A stretch of DNA of 5,325 bases from UBA5359 sp028699365 [NCBI: bacterium]. Its GTDB lineage: Bacteria; UBP13; UBA5359. The notes beneath the pieces are model-generated. The model did no database searches and had not been told where the DNA came from. It saw only the letters and a list, made by a program, of their open reading frames with translations. The stretch is from assembly GCA_028699365.1 (NCBI GenBank), contig JAQVUQ010000211.1, positions 1-5,325 on the forward strand, read 5' to 3'. Of this stretch, positions 1 to 5,325 are shown in pieces (the first letter of the stretch is position 1; each line of letters starts with the position of its first letter). Both the position numbers and the translations under genes were made by a program.

Positions 1-42
1 ATACTATGCTCAAGGTGCGCCTATGCAATTATCAATGTGCTG

Positions 43-60
43 CTGGCCTTAATCGGCCAG
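43..60. repeat. Small inverted repeat (stem-loop)
   Basis: CTGGCC at 43-48 and GGCCAG at 55-60 are perfect reverse complements around the six-base loop TTAATC. A G-U pair (42 with 61) could extend the stem to seven pairs. The bases that follow (TGCTTTG) are only mildly T-rich, so this is at best a weak terminator for an upstream gene lying outside the window. It may have no function. Confidence 0.5.
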
Positions 61-74
61 TTGCTTTGAAATAA

Positions 75-118
75 CCCGGTGAATTAAAGGCTGCTATCCA
101 AGCGCCTTTGTCACTGGG
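75..118. repeat. Composite stem-loop
   Basis: Two nested inverted repeats stack into one long hairpin. The outer stem pairs 75-82 (CCCGGTGA) with 111-118 (TCACTGGG), eight pairs including one G-T. A small internal loop (83-85 against 110) follows. The inner stem pairs 86-91 (AAAGGC) with 104-109 (GCCTTT), and after a single bulged T, GCT 93-95 pairs with AGC 101-103 around the loop 96-100. That gives 17 pairs in 44 bases. No T-run follows on the plus strand. On the minus strand the stem is followed by TTATTTC, which would allow a weak minus-strand terminator. A structured RNA or a short palindromic repeat element is equally possible. Confidence 0.55.
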
Positions 119-189
119 CTCCTAGTACGATTGAAGGGTGTAATTCGTTACAGAGAGTTACGGAGTATAATAAGAGCGCCTGATCACTG
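101..189. repeat. Short direct repeat pair AGCGCCT-n-TCACTG
   Basis: AGCGCCT at 101-107 followed three bases later by TCACTG (111-116) recurs as AGCGCCT at 175-181 followed two bases later by TCACTG (184-189). Each copy is followed by GGGC (116-119 and 195-198). The copies lie about 74 bases apart, one in each of the two large stem-loops. A third GCGCCT occurs at 17-22. Flanking bases do not align well, so this may be a degenerate repeated element, a repeated binding site or coincidence. Confidence 0.35.
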
Positions 190-218
190 TTATTGGGCAA
201 GTATCTGTCTGTAACGAA
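144..218. repeat. Long inverted repeat (hairpin or cruciform)
   Basis: TTCGTTACAG at 144-153 is the perfect reverse complement of CTGTAACGAA at 209-218. Pairing continues inward with 154-157 against 205-208, interrupted by one G-G mismatch, so 13 of 14 positions pair. After one T-T mismatch, 159-161 (TAC) pairs with 201-203 (GTA). Near the apex AATAA (169-173) can pair with TTATT (190-194). The overall length is 75 bases. Neither end is followed by a T-run, so a simple intrinsic terminator is unlikely. Possible roles are a structured RNA, a miniature palindromic repeat element or a regulator-binding site. The sequence does not decide between these. Confidence 0.65.
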
Positions 219-270
219 AAGCCTATGCTGATCGTATTATTTATATAAGGGAGCAAGCAGAAGCAGTAAT

Positions 271-299
271 TTGTATATACCCGGAAGCGCTGGTAGAAT
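271..299 (+). promoter_or_regulatory. Candidate sigma70-type promoter
   Basis: TTGTAT at 271-276 (three of six matches to TTGACA) is followed after 17 bases by TAGAAT at 294-299 (five of six matches to TATAAT). The hexamer TAGAAT recurs at 302-307, giving a tandem TAGAATA, and TATATT at 313-318 is another possible -10. Transcription from the first -10 would give a leader of roughly 65-70 bases and would leave the upstream stem-loops outside the mRNA. This is assigned by eye on a poor -35 in AT-rich sequence. Confidence 0.3.
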
Positions 300-362
300 A
301 GTAGAATATCTGTATATTTACTTACCTATCCGTCTTGATCCATTTCTACGATATTCTGTATC

Positions 363-367
363 AGGAG
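363..367 (+). promoter_or_regulatory. Ribosome binding site
   Basis: AGGAG at 363-367 sits six bases before the ATG at 374, an optimal Shine-Dalgarno position. It decides the start: the reading frame is open back to the TAG at 302-304, but the only other upstream candidate noted is a TTG at 335 and it has no comparable site. The signal peptide also begins exactly at this ATG. Confidence 0.85.
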
Positions 368-373
368 TATGCG

Positions 374-448
374 ATGAGCCGCAAATCACTTACAGCGCTA
401 ATTCTGTTTTCTATGCTTGTTGCGTTGCAACCGGACTCTGCCACGGCA
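374..448 (+). other. Signal peptide (residues 1-25)
   Basis: The N-terminus begins MSRKS, with two positive charges (R3, K4). It is followed by a hydrophobic core from about L6 to L18 (LTALILFSMLVAL) and a polar c-region ending in A-T-A at residues 23-25. Cleavage is expected after A25, before N26. No lipobox cysteine is present near the cleavage site, so signal peptidase I rather than lipoprotein processing is expected. This sends the whole repeat-rich protein across the inner membrane. Confidence 0.85.
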
Positions 449-3400
449 AACGGGCGTATAGACGAAAAAAACGAATCTGCTGCTCCCACCATCGCTCTGC
501 TGGCCGGCAGTGAATACGGCCTGAACCAATCCCCTCTTTTTATAATTCTGGAGAGTAACCTGCTGCAAGATAAAGAAATCAAGCTGCTGGAACGCAACCG
601 GATAGAGCAGGTGCTCAAGGAGCAGGAACTCTCCCTGATGTTCAGCCCTGAAGGCGGCAACGCCCGTGTGTCTGCCGGTAAGATATTAAAAACCGATCTA
701 CTGATATTAATGAAGGCCGGAGAACGTGCCGGAGAAGATAAGAAAGTAAAACATATAGACCTTGTCGTTTCTGAGACCGGCACCGGCTTAAGATTGCTGG
801 TAAGCAGTCTGCCCTGGACGGATGATGCGGAAAGCGATGCTCTCTCTCTGGAAACTTTGATCAACAAGGCTATAACAAAGCACGGAGAAAAGATCAAAGA
901 GATCTGCGCCGTGCCACCGTTTTTCAGCCGTGATCTGGCGCACAGCTATGATTACCTGCAAAGCGCTTATGCCCGCCTGCTTGAACAATGCCTTCTTGAG
1001 CAGGAAGGAATAGTAGTGGTGGAACTAGCCGAGGCTCATGCCATAGCTCAGGAAACGGCTCTGACCGACGGTAATGCTATCAAAAGAACTCTGCCGCTAT
1101 ATATAATGGGCGACTACCGTAACGATGGAACCGGTAACGATAGAAAGGTTAACTTGTCCCTCACACTCAAGCGGGGCGAACAAAAGCTCAAGGATATAAG
1201 CATAGAAAATCTCCAACAAGAGAACGTACCGGAGTATCTTCTTAAGAACTTGAGGCAGATGCTGACTGAGGCAGCCGGCATCAACATACCGCCTTCGGAC
1301 CCGGATATTGAAGCCCAACAATTGGCTGAACGCGGGCAGGTATTCAATCAGATCGGCAATTGGGAAGAAGCTCTTTCGCTCTATGAAGCCAGCCTGCTAC
1401 TGAACCCGGATAATCCGGAGAATAGATACAAAGCTATAATCACCGCCCGAAAATCCGTAACCGTTAAAAACCCAAAGGCTGTAGACTATCTTAAACGCGG
1501 TATAGCTTATCAGGAGATGCTTCTGGCCACTCCGTATCCAAAGGCGGAATACTTCTCCTGCCTTGCGAATTATGGCTTTCTGCTGGACGATAACGGCGAT
1601 TATCAAATTGCTGATGAAGGCCTCCGAGCTGAACTACGTCAGAAATTTAGGGGTGTTGTTTACGGTTTTCTGGATAGCAAAAGAGATGATTACGTTATAG
1701 ATACAAAGGAGAACGCAGCCAGAGCACTTCTGGGATATCCATATAGTAAAGACAGAATGATAAAAGAGAGATACCGGGATATAATGCATTGTATATACGC
1801 CATCAGGGATTGTCCGGAAGCAGGAGATCTATCCAGACAGTTTCTCCCAGGGCTGCTTTTGTACCGCTCTGATAAGCTTAATTGGGATAAAAGCTATATC
1901 ACTAGAGAGATAGATACCCAGGAGAGATATATATTCGCTTTGAATGCTGCCCTCGATGAAATTGCCTCTATTCCAAGTAAACCCCTGCAAATATCCGTCA
2001 GACAATTTCGCAAGGAGTATATGAAAACCGATGGTGAGAATAAAAAAACAAAGCAGTATCTTCCTACCGTAAGGCGTGAGGATTTCAATGCCGGCGGCAT
2101 AGTGACCGCCGATAAGCTAACCGAGAACTTGGTGTTTCTACCTAAAAACGGCTTGAAGCTCGATGGTATCTCTAAAGATTTGTCAGGATGGCTTGCTGTA
2201 GGTAAAGGGATTGATCTGGCTTGGAGCGACAGCAGTATCTTTATCATGAAACAGAAAGGGACTTTAAAAGAACTTTATCGCACTCCAAACTCATGGCAAC
2301 GGGTGGCTTATGCATGTTATGACGGACGCTACGTATGGTTTTCAATAATCATCAGAGATGGTCTGCTCGTGATTATTGATCCGGAAACCGAGGATATTAT
2401 TACATTCTCCGGCGAAGACGGCCTCCCACCGATGGAAACAGCCAAGATGGCTCCAATAAAGCCGGGAAAAGTGTGTGTATGCGGCAACTTTGGGCGTACA
2501 TGGTGCGCTGTCCTCAACTTTACTGCTCCCGGTTCAAAGAAGGTGGACGTCTTTCATGAGGCACGGCTCTTGCCGGGAGAAGTCAAGTCTGACCTTGCCG
2601 GTGATCCGTCTGTAGTCTTCCATCCTCAGAGCCTCCTTACCTTCTGGGACAAAAACAACCCCGATAACATTCGTATACTTCTCACCCGTGAGAATCAACC
2701 ATCTCTTATTATAGATCCCGTAGCCCGGACTGTCGATCAGACCACATTCAATGTCGGCACCCATTACCCCGCAGCATTTAATAACGATATATACTGGCTC
2801 GAAAATGTCCATGAAAAAGGATATGATATCTATCGTCTTGGCTTTCCTAATATAAACAAGCCGGTTGTCATTGGATCGCTCAACGATAGAAAAGTCGCAT
2901 ATGACGGAGAGATGATTTTCACCGAGGGCAAAGTACATATTACCAGCGGCGGCTGGTGGACAACTGAAGAGTTTCCCAATACCTTCGTTTATCAGAACGA
3001 CCATACCGGAATCAGATACTATGGAAGTGTATATTCAAGCAATCATTACGGCATAATCCGCCTGTGCGGATCACAAATATATGCGATTACGGTAATGGGC
3101 GACACAAAGGCTTCCCATGTAAAAGATGCACCTATTGCCGTGGATAACGAGGTCGGAGCAATAATAAATAAACTGGGCGATGAGGATGTGTGGAATAGAG
3201 TTAACGCTGCCAACAAATTATGCACGATAGGAATCTCCGCTATGCCTGAGATCATAAAGGCAGTAAAGGCACGAGATAACAAGATAAGCAGTGGAGCGAT
3301 CTGGGTATTAGGAAAAACAGGCCCTGCTGCTGCCCCTGCAGTACCAGTCTTAACCGAGATGGTTATAAACGAGGATACCGCCATTTCCCAATCGGCAATA

Positions 3401-5325
3401 GAAGCTCTGGGGAGAATAGGTCCGGCTTCGGAAACAGCCATACCGGCTATAATAGCCTGTTTAAGAAAAAAGAACTGCGATTATGCCTATATCACTACTA
3501 TCGCTCAGACTCTAGCCGCTATAGGCAAAAGTGCTCTTCCGCCATTAATCGCTCTATTGAATGATAAAGACGTGGCCGTCTGCAAGCAGGCTGCCGTAGC
3601 CCTGCGTTATTTTGGGCCGGAAGCAGAGACAGCCGTAAATTCATTGTCAGCAATGCTTAGAAGTAATAATTATGATATTTGTCAGACTGCCGTCAGGTCG
3701 TTAGGTCTCATAGGCCCTTCCGCCACTTCTGCCGTACCCGCACTTATTGAAAAAGGGTTGGCAGGTGGTCAAAACCTTATACAACCGGAGTATGCCGATG
3801 CTCTGGGAAGTATAGGACGGACGGCGGCAACGGCTGTGCCGTATCTAGTCAATAATCTTAAAACAGGTCCACACGATGGCTATCGCCGTGCCGCAGCAGA
3901 AGCTCTGGGCAATATTGGTGTTGAAACGCCTGAAGTCATCACAGCTCTGACGGCAGCATTGAGCGATCCCTCAAAAGCAACAGGCTCTGCCGCAGCAACT
4001 TCGCTGGCACGGTTCTGCCCCGGTGCCGTTCCGGCTCTTATCGCCTGCCTGAAATCCGACATTGCTTTGGCACGCCTCAGGGCAGCCGGAACGCTGGCCG
4101 GTATGGATAAGAGAGCCGGTGCTGCTGTGCCGGCCTTGATAACGGCTCTGAACGATAAGGATGAAGATGTACGTAACAGGTCGATTGAAGCCCTGGGAAA
4201 GATGGGATCAGCAGCAGAGCCTGCCCTGCCAGCTTTATTGACGCTTCTTAAATCAGATGACTGGTATACGCGTGCTTTGGCCGCCAGAACTCTATCCGGT
4301 TCTGAAAAAGGCCGAAATCAAGCAGTGACAAGTCTACTACATGATCTCACCAGTAAAGAGGCCGAGGAACGTTGCAGAGCAATTATCCTTCTAAAGCAGA
4401 TGGGACCGGCAGCAGAAAAAGCCGTTACATTTTTGATACGCGTATTGAAAGAAGGTACATGGAATGAGCGTGTGGCTGCAGCAGATGCGTTGCCAGTCAT
4501 CGGAATGACGACATCTGTTGCTCCGGCGCTACTTAAGGCAGCCCTCAGGGATGAAGACAGATGGGTAAGAAACGTTGCCCTGGATAATCTCGGCAGCATG
4601 GGAGATACGGCGGCAGGCACCCTGAAGCAACTGCAGCAAGGCCTAATAGGAGAAAGCGACGGCGTCATGCGTACCGTGATATCGGCTACCATTCAAAGAA
4701 TCGGCAGTGACGGCACCGGAGTAGACATTACCGTACCGGCGGAGCATCCTCTGATCAGAGCCTGCCGGAGTGGGGATGCTGCGATTGTAAAGTCATGCCT
4801 GCTTCGAGGTGATAACGTCAATATGCGTGCTTATAGTAGGTGGACACCACTAATGCACGCCGCCGCTGCCGGCAAGACGGATATCGCCTCTATACTGTTG
4901 GAAGCCAACGCTGATGTGAACGCAAAAAGTAATAACGGTTACACTGCCCTGTTATATGCCGTGTCCGGCAATTATGCTCCAACCGTAAAACTATTACTGG
5001 ATAAAGGTGCCGACCCCGACGTACGTATAGAGAATGAAGACGGATACAAAGCTCTTACTTGGCTGAATGATATGCATGGCGGGTATTCAGCAGTTCACAC
5101 GGAAACAGGCTTTTTCCTGCGTGGAGACACGGCGCTGACAATTGCAACCCGATACGGATATGACAACATTGCCCAACAACTGCTGGATAGGGAAACACAA
5201 ATAGATTGGGGCACGGCAAATGGCCGTACTGCACTGCTCTGGGCTGTCTACAAGGGTAATAGTGCGATGGTAAAAGCACTTTTGGACAAGGGAGCAAATC
5301 CCAACCTCAGAGTCTCCCCCTTCTC
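374..5325 (+). CDS. Large secreted multidomain protein, CsgG-like/TPR/propeller/HEAT/ankyrin (3' partial)
   Basis: The frame is open for 1650 complete codons and leaves the window without a stop, so the true C-terminus is unseen. A signal peptide shows that the product is exported. It is followed by a CsgG/LpoB-like two-part domain, one clear TPR, an alpha-helical stretch, a beta-strand-rich probable propeller, about fifteen HEAT repeats and at least five ankyrin repeats. All the recognisable repeat types are protein-protein or ligand-binding scaffolds, and no catalytic motif was seen. The likely role is therefore binding or assembly in the periplasm or at the cell surface, possibly with the N-terminal domain engaging the envelope. 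No transmembrane segment is evident after the signal peptide. Codon choice looks uniform along the gene, with frequent ATA for Ile throughout, which argues against a recent fusion. Similar architectures are typical of Planctomycetes, Verrucomicrobia and Lentisphaerae. The precise function and partner are unknown. That it is a gene is almost certain; the role is inferred. Confidence 0.97.
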   Translation, partial: MSRKSLTALILFSMLVALQPDSATANGRIDEKNESAAPTIALLAGSEYGLNQSPLFIILESNLLQDKEIKLLERNRIEQVLKEQELSLMFSPEGGNARVSAGKILKTDLLILMKAGERAGEDKKVKHIDLVVSETGTGLRLLVSSLPWTDDAESDALSLETLINKAITKHGEKIKEICAVPPFFSRDLAHSYDYLQSAYARLLEQCLLEQEGIVVVELAEAHAIAQETALTDGNAIKRTLPLYIMGDYRNDGTGNDRKVNLSLTLKRGEQKLKDISIENLQQENVPEYLLKNLRQMLTEAAGINIPPSDPDIEAQQLAERGQVFNQIGNWEEALSLYEASLLLNPDNPENRYKAIITARKSVTVKNPKAVDYLKRGIAYQEMLLATPYPKAEYFSCLANYGFLLDDNGDYQIADEGLRAELRQKFRGVVYGFLDSKRDDYVIDTKENAARALLGYPYSKDRMIKERYRDIMHCIYAIRDCPEAGDLSRQFLPGLLLYRSDKLNWDKSYITREIDTQERYIFALNAALDEIASIPSKPLQISVRQFRKEYMKTDGENKKTKQYLPTVRREDFNAGGIVTADKLTENLVFLPKNGLKLDGISKDLSGWLAVGKGIDLAWSDSSIFIMKQKGTLKELYRTPNSWQRVAYACYDGRYVWFSIIIRDGLLVIIDPETEDIITFSGEDGLPPMETAKMAPIKPGKVCVCGNFGRTWCAVLNFTAPGSKKVDVFHEARLLPGEVKSDLAGDPSVVFHPQSLLTFWDKNNPDNIRILLTRENQPSLIIDPVARTVDQTTFNVGTHYPAAFNNDIYWLENVHEKGYDIYRLGFPNINKPVVIGSLNDRKVAYDGEMIFTEGKVHITSGGWWTTEEFPNTFVYQNDHTGIRYYGSVYSSNHYGIIRLCGSQIYAITVMGDTKASHVKDAPIAVDNEVGAIINKLGDEDVWNRVNAANKLCTIGISAMPEIIKAVKARDNKISSGAIWVLGKTGPAAAPAVPVLTEMVINEDTAISQSAIEALGRIGPASETAIPAIIACLRKKNCDYAYITTIAQTLAAIGKSALPPLIALLNDKDVAVCKQAAVALRYFGPEAETAVNSLSAMLRSNNYDICQTAVRSLGLIGPSATSAVPALIEKGLAGGQNLIQPEYADALGSIGRTAATAVPYLVNNLKTGPHDGYRRAAAEALGNIGVETPEVITALTAALSDPSKATGSAAATSLARFCPGAVPALIACLKSDIALARLRAAGTLAGMDKRAGAAVPALITALNDKDEDVRNRSIEALGKMGSAAEPALPALLTLLKSDDWYTRALAARTLSGSEKGRNQAVTSLLHDLTSKEAEERCRAIILLKQMGPAAEKAVTFLIRVLKEGTWNERVAAADALPVIGMTTSVAPALLKAALRDEDRWVRNVALDNLGSMGDTAAGTLKQLQQGLIGESDGVMRTVISATIQRIGSDGTGVDITVPAEHPLIRACRSGDAAIVKSCLLRGDNVNMRAYSRWTPLMHAAAAGKTDIASILLEANADVNAKSNNGYTALLYAVSGNYAPTVKLLLDKGADPDVRIENEDGYKALTWLNDMHGGYSAVHTETGFFLRGDTALTIATRYGYDNIAQQLLDRETQIDWGTANGRTALLWAVYKGNSAMVKALLDKGANPNLRVSPF
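482..1243 (+). other. CsgG/LpoB-like N-terminal domain, two lobes (about residues 37-290)
   Basis: Residues 72-88 read LERNRIEQVLKEQELSL, followed at 102-112 by GKILKTDLLIL. This is the pattern of the CsgG/LpoB family: an 'ERn.l..vl.Eq.l' helix, then 'G..l.aD.lv'. A second lobe begins at about 177 with a VPPFFSRDL motif (180-188), a helix YDYLQSAYARLLEQ (192-205), a strand and helix VVVELAEAHAIAQE (215-228), and LPLYIMGDYR (240-249). This repeats the order of names-a-substrate-free core elements: strand, helix, strand, 'G.yR'. In characterised relatives the domain forms outer-membrane secretion channels (CsgG) or activates peptidoglycan synthases (LpoB). Here no lipid anchor and no obvious membrane-spanning hairpins are seen, so a soluble periplasmic binding role is more likely. 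The family match is by eye. Confidence 0.6.
1316..1417 (+). other. Tetratricopeptide repeat (residues 315-348)
   Basis: The segment has the TPR signature: G321, the helix-A positions around F324-G328, then NWEEALSLYEASLLLNPDNP (329-348), with A333, Y337, A339 and the closing N-P-D-N-P. It is one clear unit. The following alpha-helical region to about residue 560 (for example 377-425) could contain further diverged TPR-like helices, but none meets the consensus well enough to call. TPRs bind short peptide segments of partner proteins. Confidence 0.75.
2102..3118 (+). other. Probable beta-propeller domain (about residues 577-915)
   Basis: This stretch is rich in short beta-strand segments, glycine, tryptophan and aromatic residues, unlike the helical regions on both sides. 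The clearest repeat-like blade reads YDGRYVWFSI (649-658), DGLLVIIDPETEDIITF (663-679) and GEDGLPP (681-687). That matches the style of the two-component-regulator propeller or similar periplasmic propeller blades. Further blade-like segments include CVCGNFGRTWCAVLNF (701-716), DIYWLENVHEKGYDIYRLGF (805-824) and GEMIFTEGKVHITSGGWW (846-863). Blade boundaries cannot be fixed by eye and the number of blades is uncertain. Such domains usually bind proteins, peptides or glycans. Confidence 0.55.
3185..4714 (+). repeat. HEAT repeat array, about 15 units (residues 938-1447)
   Basis: About fifteen two-helix units plus a final half unit follow one another with a period near 33 residues. The consensus is 'D..VR..A..ALG.IGP.A..AVPAL...L'. 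The best units are at about 1260-1292 (NDKDEDVRNRSIEALGKMG, then PALPALLTLL), 1001-1034 (IEALGRIGP), 1097-1128 (VRSLGLIGPSATSAVPALI) and 1163-1196 (AAAEALGNIG). The 'IGP.A..AVPAL' turn is characteristic of the PBS-lyase-type HEAT-like class, which forms curved solenoids for protein binding. Some units have shorter linkers (near 1050 and 1215). At the DNA level the units have diverged well, so they are old duplications rather than recent tandem copies. Confidence 0.9.
4742..5325 (+). repeat. Ankyrin repeat array, 3' partial (residues 1457-1650)
   Basis: At least five ankyrin repeats directly follow the HEAT array. Repeat 1 (1457-1487) has HPLIRACRSGD and ends RGDNVN. Repeat 2 (1488-1520) has TPLMHAAAAGKTDIASILLEANADVN. 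Repeat 3 (1521-1554) has GYTALLYAV and VKLLLDKGADPD. Repeat 4 (about 1555-1614) is interrupted, with GYKALTWLND, then an insertion, then DTALTIATRYGYDNIAQQLLD. Repeat 5 (1616-1650) has GRTALLWAVYKGNSAMVKALLDKGANPN. The T-A-L-(L/T)-x-A and LL-x-x-G-A-(D/N) signatures are canonical. The window ends just after repeat 5, so more repeats may follow. The array is expected to form a second protein-binding solenoid. Confidence 0.93.

Larger units (their letters stand above)
1..373. other. Non-coding upstream region with stem-loops
   Basis: No convincing gene is visible on either strand in this stretch. The short frame open from base 1 to a TGA at 67-69 encodes only 22 hydrophobic residues and has no recognisable family feature, so it cannot be told from chance. 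The region instead holds three potential stem-loops (43-60, 75-118, 144-218), short direct repeats, a candidate promoter (271-299) and the ribosome binding site of the large gene. No tRNA-like or rRNA-like sequence was recognised. The in-frame TAG at 302-304 separates this region from the large reading frame. Confidence 0.75.

Noticed and set aside
1-69. Possible C-terminal tail of an upstream gene in frame 1
   Set aside because: Only 22 codons are visible, with no family signature. The other two frames are open for similar lengths, so it cannot be supported.
75-118. Plus-strand Rho-independent terminator
   Set aside because: The stem is long, but the bases after it (CTCCTAGTACG) contain no T-run.
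144-218. Integron attC-like recombination site
   Set aside because: The inverted repeat ends are not the RYYYAAC and GTTRRRY core sites expected of attC, and no integrase or gene cassette is visible.
101-228. CRISPR array or tandem repeat array
   Set aside because: The repeated words are only 6-8 bases long, just two or three copies occur, and their flanks do not align.
271-513. An 80-residue plus-strand reading frame starting TTG
   Set aside because: It overlaps the start, signal peptide and first domain of the large gene in another frame, lacks a ribosome binding site and resembles no protein family.
361-897. A 178-codon minus-strand open frame
   Set aside because: It lies antisense to the signal peptide and CsgG-like region, has a Ser/Arg-rich composition typical of reverse-strand shadows, and shows no domain.
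2534-3004. A 156-codon minus-strand open frame
   Set aside because: It is antisense to the probable propeller, whose plus-strand frame continues unbroken and has clear blade-like motifs.
3046-4692. Several minus-strand open frames of 60-131 codons
   Set aside because: They are antisense to the HEAT repeats. The Ala/Gly/Leu-rich codons there suppress stops on the opposite strand, which explains them.

Overview
The window holds one very large gene and its upstream region. From the ATG at 374 to the last base (5325) there is a single uninterrupted plus-strand reading frame of 1650 complete codons. It runs off the right edge without a stop codon. I read it codon by codon and found no frameshift or internal stop. 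The organism is bacterial: there is a good Shine-Dalgarno site six bases before the ATG and a Sec-type signal peptide. The combination of a CsgG-like 'LLERNRIEQVLKEQEL' segment, a beta-propeller with 'DPET...GEDGLPP', a long HEAT array and ankyrin repeats resembles large secreted proteins of the Planctomycetes/Verrucomicrobia/Lentisphaerae group. That placement is an inference from protein style, not a proven identification.

Layout: positions 1-373 carry no convincing gene. They hold a series of potential stem-loops: a small one at 43-60, a composite one at 75-118, and a long one at 144-218 with a perfect 10-bp base. A short motif pair (AGCGCCT followed by TCACTG) occurs in both larger structures. 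A possible sigma70-type promoter lies at 271-299 and the ribosome binding site at 363-367.

The protein, in order: signal peptide (residues 1-25); two-part CsgG/LpoB-like domain (about 37-290); a TPR unit (about 315-348); an alpha-helical linker (about 349-560); a probable beta-propeller (about 577-915); about fifteen HEAT repeats of roughly 33 residues (about 938-1447); and at least five ankyrin repeats (from about 1457 to the edge). With no catalytic motif visible, the simplest reading is an exported scaffold or binding protein acting outside the cytoplasm. The partner is unknown. No neighbouring genes are in view, so there is no operon context.
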